Source: Asaia bogorensis (GTDB lineage: Bacteria > Pseudomonadota > Alphaproteobacteria > Acetobacterales > Acetobacteraceae). Taken from it: a stretch of DNA of 35,510 bases. Both the position numbers and the translations under genes were made by a program. Positions 1-7,426 of this stretch are shown here, piece by piece. The notes beneath the pieces were generated by a model. The model worked only from the letters and a program-made list of their open reading frames with translations, made no database searches and was not told the origin of the DNA. Every line of letters begins with the position of its first letter. Within the stretch, counting starts at the first letter, position 1. The stretch covers positions 1 through 35,510 of the forward strand of contig CALQTN020000044.1 of assembly GCA_943333505.2 (NCBI GenBank). Direction: 5' to 3'.

Positions 1-1559
1 CCGGCTGCGGTGAGGACGGAATTGCCGTCCTTCGAATAGAGCACATTGCCACCGGCGACGCCGGTGATGACGTTGTTGCCGTAACCCGCCAGCAAGATAT
101 TGGCGCCGAGCCCAACGCCGGTAATGACGTTATTGCCATCGCCGGTCTTGACGAAGTTCAGGGTGCCAGCGACCGTGATCACCTTGCTGCCATTGCCACC
201 GGTGACGATGTTGCCGCCGAGGCCAACCGCGGAGATCACCGCATTGCCGTTGCCGGTTTTGATCTTGTTCGCGCCGCCACCGACGCTGATGATATCCGCG
301 CCGTCACCGGAATCAATGACATTACCGCCACCCAGCGCGGTGATGGTATCCTTACTGCTGCCGGTGGTGATGACATTGGCCCACGCCACTGCCGTCACAA
401 TATTGGCCCCGGAACCGAGCTCGATGATGTTGGCGTTACCCAGCGCGCTCACCACGTTATTGCCGTTTCCAAGCGCTTTGATTTTGTTCGCCCCACCAGC
501 AACGCTGATGATGTTGTTGCCGGCCGTGATGGCGTCATGGGTGACGGTAAGGGGGACTTGATACGGAACCATCTTGATAGATGGGAAATTGACTACCAGC
601 TTGAATAAGGTAATCGACACGGTCTCAGTCCAGGCTGCAGCGGAGTTCACCGCGGCGACAGTGATGATATTGGCGCCACCAAGCCCGGTAATGGTGTTGT
701 TTCCACGGCCACCAACGTTCATGACGTTCGCGAGGCCAACCAGGGTAACGACGTTCGAACCGTCGCCCAAATTGACGATGTTCGCGCCGCCCCCGGCGGA
801 AATGATATTGTTGCCGGAGCCGATATTGAGGGTGTTCCAGCCGCCCGCGACCGTGATTGTCTTGTTGTTGTTGCCGCCGGTGACCTTGTTGTAGCCACCC
901 AGCGCGGTGACAACGTCGTTACCGCTGCCGACAGTGATGAAATTGGCGAGGCCCACCGCGGTGACAGTATTATTACCTTCGCCCGCTCCCACCACATTGG
1001 CGCCGCCGGCAACGCTGATAACATCACTGCCATCAGCAGTGCCGACGGTATTATAGCCGCCAAGCGCGGTGACAATCACACGCGCCACCCCGGTGGCGGT
1101 GACCTGATTATAGGCCCCACCCGCGGCGACGGTGAAAGTGCCATCAGACCCTAAGGTTACCTTGTTATAGCCGCCGGCGACATTGGCGTAGCTATTCGTG
1201 CCGGCGCCGCCATCAGATGAAACCTTGTTATAGCCGCCCATGCCCACCAGGGTATCACTACCGCTCCCGCCCCTGATCCAGTTAGCGGCGCCAATCGCTG
1301 TGACCGTATCGTTGCCGCTGCCACCCTCAACCGTGTTGGCCGCGCCAATTGCGGAAATCGTGTCATTACCACCATTGCCATAATCCCAGTTGACCGGAAA
1401 AATGCCGTTGATGGTGTCATTACCCTCAGTGCCATATTTATACGGCGACGGGACCGCCGCGTTGTAGACCGTGATCGCAACCTCGACGATGGTTTCTCCC
1501 ACCGAGACAAGTGCCTTGGTGACCGTTGACAGTGACGGCAGCGGAGAGGGTTTGCCCAT
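1..1559 (-). CDS. RTX-like repeat protein, N-terminal 519 residues (truncated by the window edge)
   Basis: An uninterrupted frame runs from an ATG at 1559 to the left edge, giving 519 codons with no stop. After a 40-residue head (begins MGKPSPLPSLS, no Sec or Tat signal), almost everything is a tandem 18-residue repeat. Each repeat can be read as two nonapeptides, for example GSGNDVVTA then LGGYNKVTG. The first half resembles the calcium-binding RTX motif GGxGxDxUx; the second keeps Gly-Gly and Asn but lacks the usual Gly-Asp pair. A non-repetitive spacer at about residues 298-340 splits two arrays. Stacked beta-roll or beta-helix folding is expected. RTX proteins normally leave the cell through type I secretion using a C-terminal signal, which would lie outside the window. 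No secretion genes are seen here. It could be an adhesin, S-layer-like protein or exoprotein; the exact role is unknown. Confidence 0.85.
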   Translation of the reverse strand, partial: MGKPSPLPSLSTVTKALVSVGETIVEVAITVYNAAVPSPYKYGTEGNDTINGIFPVNWDYGNGGNDTISAIGAANTVEGGSGNDTVTAIGAANWIRGGSGSDTLVGMGGYNKVSSDGGAGTNSYANVAGGYNKVTLGSDGTFTVAAGGAYNQVTATGVARVIVTALGGYNTVGTADGSDVISVAGGANVVGAGEGNNTVTAVGLANFITVGSGNDVVTALGGYNKVTGGNNNKTITVAGGWNTLNIGSGNNIISAGGGANIVNLGDGSNVVTLVGLANVMNVGGRGNNTITGLGGANIITVAAVNSAAAWTETVSITLFKLVVNFPSIKMVPYQVPLTVTHDAITAGNNIISVAGGANKIKALGNGNNVVSALGNANIIELGSGANIVTAVAWANVITTGSSKDTITALGGGNVIDSGDGADIISVGGGANKIKTGNGNAVISAVGLGGNIVTGGNGSKVITVAGTLNFVKTGDGNNVITGVGLGANILLAGYGNNVITGVAGGNVLYSKDGNSVLTAA

Positions 1560-2181
1560 TGGTCTTAGTCCTTAGGTTAGGCGCTTCATCAGTCGCCGCG
1601 TCGCATCGAAATCAGTCGTACAACCGACATGGAAATGCCGGCGTCTTTCTGAGGTTGGCGTAGGTCCTAGCATCGTCAGCGGCAGAAAGAGTGTTGTTTT
1701 AAGATAGTAATTGCACAGAAACGCATGCGATCGATCTTCGGTGGCCAGGGCCGATTCGTGGTGGTTCCGGTGAACCTGATGCGCGTAATTGGCGCAAAAT
1801 TATTAACATATAGTTTTTGGTTCCTTTTGATCAAAAAAAACACGACGATCGGAGGCCAGCAGCCCGATCGCCTGACCGTTCGTTGAAGATCGCCGCTACG
1901 AGTCGAAGTGTGGCGGGCCAGGGAAATCGATCGGACTTGGGAATTGGTCACCTGGATCGCCACGCCCCCAATCGGGGGGCGCGATGATGACAGACGGTCA
2001 GGAGACAGAGCTCATAGTATAAGAGGCTGGCATGTCGAGACCAGCACGACGAGGTCGGCCAGCAGCGCAAACATCATCGATTTCCCCAGCTTGGTTTCCG
2101 GCAACTACGGCATGCGGCGTTTCTGATCTAACTAACCGGAAAACTGGCGACGCTTGCTGCTATTGCAATACCGGACCAGGG
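1560..2181. other. Gene-free interval of 622 bp
   Basis: No convincing gene lies between the repeat protein and the methyltransferase, both on the minus strand. An A/T-rich stretch at about 1790-1843, unlike the surrounding GC-rich DNA, contains a perfect 12-bp palindrome (TTTTGATCAAAA, 1825-1836). It is the likeliest place for the promoter and control of the repeat-protein gene. A short GC hairpin (GCCCCC/GGGGGC, 1964-1980) lies on the methyltransferase side and could help end that operon, although it has no T tract. Small open frames in the gap lack ribosome sites and protein-like composition. Confidence 0.6.
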
Positions 2182-2982
2182 CTACCCCGAAACCGTCGCC
2201 ACCGCGATTGTCCCGGTCATCGACCCGAAAAAGCACTTTTCGGCATCATGTTCCTGGAGCTCGCCCCACCATTGCGCCGCCGCGTCGTCTGTCACCTGGC
2301 CCGCCGCGACCACCTGCCGCAGCGCCGCCCCGAGGGAGGCGAGATAATCCATCGTCCCGAGATCGGGCATCACCAGGGCGCTGACCTCGATCCTGATGTC
2401 GTGGCAACCGGCTTCGGACAGCAGCACCGCCAGATCGCGCCCGACCTTGCCGCTGGGGTGGCGGACATCGGCGATATGGCGCGCCACTGCCCGGGTGATC
2501 AGTGGATCAACGCCGCCGACCGTGACGCTTTCCCAATCCGGCTCCATCAGCACGATGCGCCCGCCGCCGCGCACCACCCAGGCGAGTTGCGCCACGGCCG
2601 CGGCGGGCTCCTCGAGGTGCTGCAATACCCGATCGACCCGGGCGGCATCGAAGGTGGAGGCGTGGTATGGCAGATCGTAAATATCGGCGACCTTGAAATT
2701 GACCCGACCGCGCTTTGCCTCGGTGCGGAGCAAAGCTTTGCTGATCAGCTCGTGGCTAAGATCGGTTCCAGTGACCATCCCGTCCGGCCCCACCAGATCG
2801 GCGATTGCTTCGGCATCGCGACCCAGCCCGCAGCCGGCCTCGAGGACCCGTGCCCCAGGTTTCAAGCCAAGCAGGTCTATTGAGCGCGCCTTCATCGGCC
2901 CGATCACTGCACTGACCGTGTCGCGGTAGCGGTCGGCCGCGTTCGGGTCTTGGTCCACCGCGCCCCAGTTGGTCGTGCTCAT
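2182..2982 (-). CDS. SAM-dependent methyltransferase (class I, UbiE/Methyltransf_11-like)
   Basis: This 266-residue protein has a class I Rossmann methyltransferase core. Motif I is [11 protein letters not shown] (residues 47-56), which binds S-adenosylmethionine, followed by an acidic strand end in GTDLS (residues 72-76). A later segment, [18 protein letters not shown], matches the post-II and motif IV regions that contact the adenine and shape the active site. The substrate cannot be told from sequence; relatives methylate quinones, small acids or natural products. The ATG at 2982 overlaps the transporter stop codon by four bases (ATGA), so it is the last gene of a translationally coupled operon with a kinase, an enolase paralogue, a dehydrogenase and an MFS transporter. 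It may therefore modify a metabolite made or moved by those proteins. Confidence 0.85.
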   Translation of the reverse strand: MSTTNWGAVDQDPNAADRYRDTVSAVIGPMKARSIDLLGLKPGARVLEAGCGLGRDAEAIADLVGPDGMVTGTDLSHELISKALLRTEAKRGRVNFKVADIYDLPYHASTFDAARVDRVLQHLEEPAAAVAQLAWVVRGGGRIVLMEPDWESVTVGGVDPLITRAVARHIADVRHPSGKVGRDLAVLLSEAGCHDIRIEVSALVMPDLGTMDYLASLGAALRQVVAAGQVTDDAAAQWWGELQEHDAEKCFFGSMTGTIAVATVSG

Positions 2983-4157
2983 GCCGTCACTCCTTTCGCG
3001 CGCCCGCGCTCGGCGAAAGCCAGGGCTGAGGTTAGCATCATGAACCCGACCGACAGCATGAACACCATCACTGGCAGGCCGTTATCCATGATCCAACCGA
3101 ACATCAGCGGCCCGACTGTGCCGCCGATATTGAAGCCGGTGGAGACAATGCCGAACACCCGGCCTTCCGCGCCTTTGGGGGCTGCCGCCCGCACCAGCAT
3201 GTCGCGCGACGGCATGATCATGCCGGACAGGAAGCCGGCCAGCGCCATGGCGGCGATCAGCCCGACCGGGGGCAGATCCACCAATCCGATCAGCAGCACC
3301 ATACCAGCGGTTGCGCCAAAGCCGATTGCGGCGACATCGCCGTGGCGGCGGGTTTTATCGGCGATATAGCCGCCGGTCAGTACCCCGAACGCTGATGCAA
3401 ACATCAGTGCGGTGAGTGCGGCGTTGCCGACCGAAAGCGGGGTGGCAAAGCGGTCGAACAGCGCCACGACGGAGAAATTCTGCAATCCGCCCATCGACAG
3501 CGCCAGCAAGGTGAAGAAGCCGATCAGCGCGATCACCCGCGGCGTGACCAGCCCTTTGGCGCTTCCAGTGGCGCGTGCCAGGGAACGCGGGGCGGCGGCC
3601 GGCAGGAACATCACCGGAATGGCGGCAATCGGACCCAACAGCCCAGCCACCACCAGTGCTAACCTGGCATCGCCATAGGCGACCAGCCCGAGCAGCAAGC
3701 CGGGGGTGATGGCGCCACCGAGGAAGCCCGCGAACGTATGGATCGAGAAAGCGCGGCCCATCCGCGCTTCACCGATATTGGCCGATAGCAGCGCGTAGTC
3801 GGAGGGATGATAGACGCAATTGGCAAAGCCCGCCGCGACGGACGCGGCCAGCAGCATCGGGTAGCTCGGCCAGATGCCAAGGGAGATAAATGCCGCGCCG
3901 CCCAGCAGCAATCCGGTGCCCAACACCGTCCGCGCGCCGTAGCGATCGACGGCGAACCCGGTGGGGGTTTGCCCGATGACGGAGGCGATATTGAATAAGG
4001 TCAACGCCCAGGCGAGTTCGACATACCCGACCCCTAGCTGCGCCCGCAGTAACGGGAACAAAGGCGGGAACACGATGACATGGATGTGGCTGACCAGATG
4101 GGCGCCGCAGATTTTCGCCAGCAGGCTGATCTCGGAGGCTTCAAAGCGTTTCGACAT
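2979..4157 (-). CDS. MFS transporter
   Basis: A 392-residue, very hydrophobic protein with about twelve predicted membrane helices, typical of the major facilitator superfamily. The loop after helix 2 reads [10 protein letters not shown], a clear form of the MFS signature G-x(3)-D-R-x-G-R. The segment [10 protein letters not shown] after helix 4 recalls the fosmidomycin-resistance (Fsr) branch of MFS exporters, though this resemblance is from memory and weak. The ATG abuts the dehydrogenase stop codon with no spacing (TAG-ATG), and its own stop overlaps the methyltransferase start. In this operon it probably carries the substrate or product of the kinase/enolase/dehydrogenase enzymes across the inner membrane. 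Direction of transport cannot be inferred. Confidence 0.9.
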   Translation of the reverse strand: MSKRFEASEISLLAKICGAHLVSHIHVIVFPPLFPLLRAQLGVGYVELAWALTLFNIASVIGQTPTGFAVDRYGARTVLGTGLLLGGAAFISLGIWPSYPMLLAASVAAGFANCVYHPSDYALLSANIGEARMGRAFSIHTFAGFLGGAITPGLLLGLVAYGDARLALVVAGLLGPIAAIPVMFLPAAAPRSLARATGSAKGLVTPRVIALIGFFTLLALSMGGLQNFSVVALFDRFATPLSVGNAALTALMFASAFGVLTGGYIADKTRRHGDVAAIGFGATAGMVLLIGLVDLPPVGLIAAMALAGFLSGMIMPSRDMLVRAAAPKGAEGRVFGIVSTGFNIGGTVGPLMFGWIMDNGLPVMVFMLSVGFMMLTSALAFAERGRAKGVTA

Positions 4158-5087
4158 CTATTGCACCCGATGCAGCAAATCCGCGCCCGTGGCGAGGCGA
4201 CGGCAATTTTCGGCGGCGACGACGAGGCTGCGGTCGAACGTACCAGACGTTAGCCAGGCGACATGCGGCGCGACTACGACATTGGGCAGCGCGAACAGCT
4301 TATGGTTGGCGTGTGCTGGTTCGGTGGCGAACACATCGAGCCCGGCGCCCGCCAACTGGCCCGATTGCAGCGCCGCCAGCAGGGCTGCTTCATCGACCAG
4401 CCCGCCGCGCGCCGTGTTGATCAGGATCGCCCCCGGCTTCATGCGCGCGAAGGCTGACGCGTCGAACATGGCGGTGGTGGCCTCGGTTTGGGGAATATGG
4501 AGCGACACGATGTCCGATTGCATCAGCAGGTCATCCAGGCTGCGATAGCCCGGATCGTCGCTTGTGGTTCGGCTGTGGAACAGCACCCTGCAACCCATCG
4601 CACGCAGTATCGGCGCCAGCGCGTGCGGCACCGCGCCATGACCGACCAGTCCGACGGTCGAGCCGCCGAGTTCGCCGAAACTGTCCTGGGTGGTGGGCGT
4701 GCTGCTCCAAATCCCCCGACGCAACCCGGCATCAAGCTGCGGCAGGCGGCGCAACACAGCCAGCATCAGCAGCAACGCCATTTCCGCCACCGCCGGCGCA
4801 TTGGTGCCCGGCAGGTTGCAGACGGGAATTTTCCGCATTGCCGCCGCTGGCAGATCGATGGTGTTGACGCCTACACCGATCTTCTGGATCAGCCGCAATT
4901 TCGGTGCGGCGGCGATCACCGAAGCCGAGCACGGTTTCAGGACATGCCACAATACCTCGGCGTCGGCCATCGCCGCGGCAAATCCGGCATCGTCGGGTTC
5001 CGGACAGATGGTGACGTCCAGGCCTGGCAGCGCTGCCAGGCGCGCGGCAAGGGCAGGGCCGGCAGTATAGTGGAAGACCACCTTCAT
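4158..5087 (-). CDS. D-2-hydroxyacid dehydrogenase (operon copy)
   Basis: A 309-residue NAD(P)-dependent dehydrogenase of the D-isomer-specific 2-hydroxyacid family, which interconverts 2-oxo acids and D-2-hydroxy acids. The cofactor loop is VGLVGHGAVPHAL (about residues 145-157), a slightly unusual GxGxxP form of the dinucleotide-binding glycine motif. The catalytic triad appears as Arg227 (INTARGGLVDE), Glu256 (FATEPA) and His275 (APHVAWLT). At 309 residues it is close to hydroxypyruvate/glyoxylate reductases of the GhrA/GhrB type. The ATG overlaps the stop codon of the enolase-like gene (ATGA). Next to a kinase and an enolase paralogue, reduction of a hydroxypyruvate-like oxo acid to a glycerate-like acid is a reasonable guess, but it is only inference. 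Confidence 0.92.
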   Translation of the reverse strand: MKVVFHYTAGPALAARLAALPGLDVTICPEPDDAGFAAAMADAEVLWHVLKPCSASVIAAAPKLRLIQKIGVGVNTIDLPAAAMRKIPVCNLPGTNAPAVAEMALLLMLAVLRRLPQLDAGLRRGIWSSTPTTQDSFGELGGSTVGLVGHGAVPHALAPILRAMGCRVLFHSRTTSDDPGYRSLDDLLMQSDIVSLHIPQTEATTAMFDASAFARMKPGAILINTARGGLVDEAALLAALQSGQLAGAGLDVFATEPAHANHKLFALPNVVVAPHVAWLTSGTFDRSLVVAAENCRRLATGADLLHRVQ

Positions 5088-6373
5088 TGCGGGCGCGATC
5101 GTCCCAGCCCGGACGCCCCGGCATAAACCGCCGCACCGCCGAGCGCTTCCTCGATGCGCAACACCTCATTCCATTTCGCCATGCGCTCCGACCGGGTGAA
5201 ACTGCCAACCTTCAACTGCCCGGTGCCCCAGCCGATCGCCATGTGGACGATGCTGGTATCCTCGGTCTCGCCCGACCGGGCTGAGACGATGCCGGCATAG
5301 CCGACCGCTTTGGCGGCCTCCCAGGCGGCCTTGGTCTCGGTCAGCGTGCCGCGCTGGTTGGGCTTGATCAGCACCGTGTTGGCCGCCCCATTGCTGGCCG
5401 CCGCGCGCACCCGGGCCGCGTCAGTGACCAGGAAATCATCGCCGACCACCTGGATCCTGTGGCCGACCGCACGGGTGAAGTTGGCGAAACCGATGTCATC
5501 ATCCTCGGCGAGCGGGTCTTCGATGGAAATAATCGGGTAGCGGTCTATCCAGCCGACCAGCATTTCGCCCATTGCGTCGCGGTCGAGCGTGCGGCCTTCG
5601 AGGCCAAGTTTGTAGACACCGTTGGACCCGAACTCAGACGCCGCGATGTCGAGCGCGATGCTGACCTGATCACCCGGGATCAGCCCAGCGCGTTCGATGG
5701 CGCGGACCAGCATTTCCAGCGCCTGTTCGTTGGTGTTGAACGCCGGCCACCAGCCGCCTTCATCGGCCACACCCGCCAGCGTACCGGCCTCGGCCATTAA
5801 TTTGCCGGCGGCGCGATAAACTTCGGCGGTCCAGTCCAAAGCCTCGGCGAAATTGCGCGCATTGGGGCAGATCACCATGAAGTCCTGGATATCAACGCGC
5901 CGCCCGGCATGGGCACCACCGCCGAAGATCTGGATTTGCGGCAGCGGGATCAGGCTGGTGTCCGACCCGAGATAGCGAAACAATGGCTTGCCGGCGGCGG
6001 CGGCGGCGGCATGGGCGGCTGCCAGTGACACCGCGAGCGTGGCATTGGCGCCCAGTTTCGACTTGTTCGGTGTGCCATCCAGCGCGATCAGCGCCGCATC
6101 GATCCCAGTCTGGTCGGCGCCGCTCATTCCGGTGATCGCACGGGAGATCGCGAAATTGATGTTGTCCACCGCCTGGGTCACGTCATAGCCGCCAAATTCA
6201 TCGCCGCCGTCGCGCAGATCGAGTGCCTCACCCGAGCCGGTGGAGGCCCCCGCCGGGGCGATGGCGCGGCCAGTGGCGCCGCCGGCGAGCAGGATATCGG
6301 CTTCCACCGTTGGGCGGCCTCGGCTGTCCCAGACCCGGCGGCCATGGATGTAGACGATTTCAGTATCACTCAT
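5084..6373 (-). CDS. Enolase-superfamily paralogue with altered active-site residues
   Basis: A 429-residue homologue of enolase (phosphopyruvate hydratase), full length and alignable throughout. Conserved features include PAGASTGSGEALDLRDGG near the N-terminus, the DEGG glutamate, metal ligands in IALDIAASEF, SIEDPLAE and VVGDDFLVT, the catalytic-base lysine in LIKPNQ, and GQLKVGS. It differs from canonical enolases at two sites: SHRSGET is SARSGET (active-site His to Ala), and QEFM is QDFM (active-site Glu to Asp). GDEGG is also ADEGG. It is therefore probably not the glycolytic enzyme and may dehydrate a different 2-phospho-acid. The start was set at MSDTEI (6373) because this ATG overlaps the upstream kinase stop codon (ATGA); an in-frame ATG at 6394 lies inside the kinase gene. 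Confidence 0.9.
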   Translation of the reverse strand: MSDTEIVYIHGRRVWDSRGRPTVEADILLAGGATGRAIAPAGASTGSGEALDLRDGGDEFGGYDVTQAVDNINFAISRAITGMSGADQTGIDAALIALDGTPNKSKLGANATLAVSLAAAHAAAAAAGKPLFRYLGSDTSLIPLPQIQIFGGGAHAGRRVDIQDFMVICPNARNFAEALDWTAEVYRAAGKLMAEAGTLAGVADEGGWWPAFNTNEQALEMLVRAIERAGLIPGDQVSIALDIAASEFGSNGVYKLGLEGRTLDRDAMGEMLVGWIDRYPIISIEDPLAEDDDIGFANFTRAVGHRIQVVGDDFLVTDAARVRAAASNGAANTVLIKPNQRGTLTETKAAWEAAKAVGYAGIVSARSGETEDTSIVHMAIGWGTGQLKVGSFTRSERMAKWNEVLRIEEALGGAAVYAGASGLGRSRPQ

Positions 6374-7365
6374 GCCGCAATTTCCCTTGCCCACGCCGAA
6401 CGCACCACCGCCAGCCGATCAGCCGGCGCCAGCAACAAGGCCCGCGCCACCGACCGGACCTTCGCACGGTCCGCATTATTGGTGATGTACTCCACCGGCG
6501 ACTTGCCATCCACCCGCGCCAGCAACAATCCTGGCAGCAGATGCGCGGCCCGGGCTTCGAGCGCGGCCGGCGCTTCCCAGGTCACCACGGCGAGATAGGT
6601 GCGGACGAAACTGTCGAAACATGCCAGAAAATCCGCCGAGGCAGGTGGATTCCACAGGCATTTCAGCAGCAAATGGTTGAGGCAGAACGCCAGATCAAAC
6701 GCCGGATCGCCATACCAGGCGCATTCAGCATCAAGGAACACCGGCCCATCCGGCCCGATCAGGATGTTTTTCGGGCTGACATCGCCGTGGACCAGCGCGT
6801 GCTTGTTGGCCTCGGTGGTGGCCACCAGAGTTGTCAGCCGGCCCGCGAGATCGGGGTGGGCGGTGGCGGTTGCGAGCAGATACGGCTCCAGGCGGATCGC
6901 CCGAAATATCTCGTCAGTGGGAAATTCAGCGGCAGCATCCGGGGTTGCCGCATGGATGCGCACCAGACTGGAGGCCACCTGAGCGGCAAAATCCGGATCG
7001 GCATGGCCATCGCGCAAGGCCGATTTCCACAAATGGTAGCGATCCGGTGGCAGAAACTGCATGGCCAGCACGCCATCGACCTGGCCGAGCAGCCGAGGTG
7101 TCACCCCAGGGCTCGCCACCTCGGCCCGCCGCATCCAGCCGGCCTCATACTGGTTGCGGATCACCGGTGCTTCCCACACCGCGGCCACTTTCAGCCGGGA
7201 TAATGCGCGCTTGGCGCAAATCGGCCCCGATGCGAGATCGATGCGCCAGATGTCCGACGACACCCCCCCGGTGAGCGCTTCGCCGGTCACCGCAACGCCC
7301 GGTGCCAGCAACCCCAGGTGGCGCAGGGCGTCCAGTATTTCTAGTGGTGGCAAATTTCGTCCCAT
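6370..7365 (-). CDS. APH/choline-kinase-fold small-molecule phosphotransferase
   Basis: A 331-residue member of the aminoglycoside/choline/methylthioribose kinase-like fold, first gene of the minus-strand operon. The catalytic loop is HGDVSPKN (residues 193-200) and the metal-binding motif LDAECAWYGDPAFD (from 211) follows, matching the Brenner motif and the DFG-equivalent. An N-lobe LTGGVSSDIW loop and Lys52 (CAKRAL) supply nucleotide binding. The segment resembles methylthioribose-kinase relatives more than drug-resistance enzymes, so a metabolite kinase is more likely than antibiotic resistance. The start at 7365 (MGRNLPPLEI) has an AGGA site upstream; the longer frame from 7434 would overlap the divergent GMC gene. 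Coupling to an enolase paralogue suggests the kinase makes its phosphorylated acid substrate. Confidence 0.88.
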   Translation of the reverse strand: MGRNLPPLEILDALRHLGLLAPGVAVTGEALTGGVSSDIWRIDLASGPICAKRALSRLKVAAVWEAPVIRNQYEAGWMRRAEVASPGVTPRLLGQVDGVLAMQFLPPDRYHLWKSALRDGHADPDFAAQVASSLVRIHAATPDAAAEFPTDEIFRAIRLEPYLLATATAHPDLAGRLTTLVATTEANKHALVHGDVSPKNILIGPDGPVFLDAECAWYGDPAFDLAFCLNHLLLKCLWNPPASADFLACFDSFVRTYLAVVTWEAPAALEARAAHLLPGLLLARVDGKSPVEYITNNADRAKVRSVARALLLAPADRLAVVRSAWAREIAA

Positions 7366-7426
7366 CGCGGCATCCTGTCGCCTGGACCACGCCACCGCAA
7401 GCCGTGGCGCCCCGGGAGGATCGCAG
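7366..7426. promoter_or_regulatory. Divergent promoter interval between the two operons
   Basis: Only 61 bp separate the kinase ATG (7365, minus) from the GMC oxidoreductase ATG (7427, plus). Each start has a Shine-Dalgarno-like site (ACAGGA for the kinase, GGGAGGA for the GMC gene). Two divergent promoters must overlap here or lie inside the first codons, which suggests shared control. No clear -35/-10 boxes or operator could be read. Confidence 0.4.

Noticed and set aside
100-1510. Several open frames on both strands inside the repeat region (for example 100-561 and 574-894 on plus)
   Set aside because: They are products of the repetitive base pattern. Only the minus frame from 1559 gives the periodic Gly/Asn repeat protein.
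1-1560. CRISPR-like or tandem DNA array
   Set aside because: Repeats are variable at DNA level and encode a protein repeat; no constant repeat/unique spacer pattern.
1676-2126. Small open frames at 1676-1963 (minus) and 1908-2126 (plus)
   Set aside because: No ribosome site, low protein-like composition, and no recognisable motif; they cover an A/T-rich control region.
1560-2181. tRNA or small RNA gene in the long gap
   Set aside because: No cloverleaf arms or TTCGA loop with matching stems could be found.
6370-7365. Aminoglycoside resistance gene
   Set aside because: Fold matches APH, but the closest pattern is the methylthioribose-kinase-like metabolite kinases, and the operon is metabolic.
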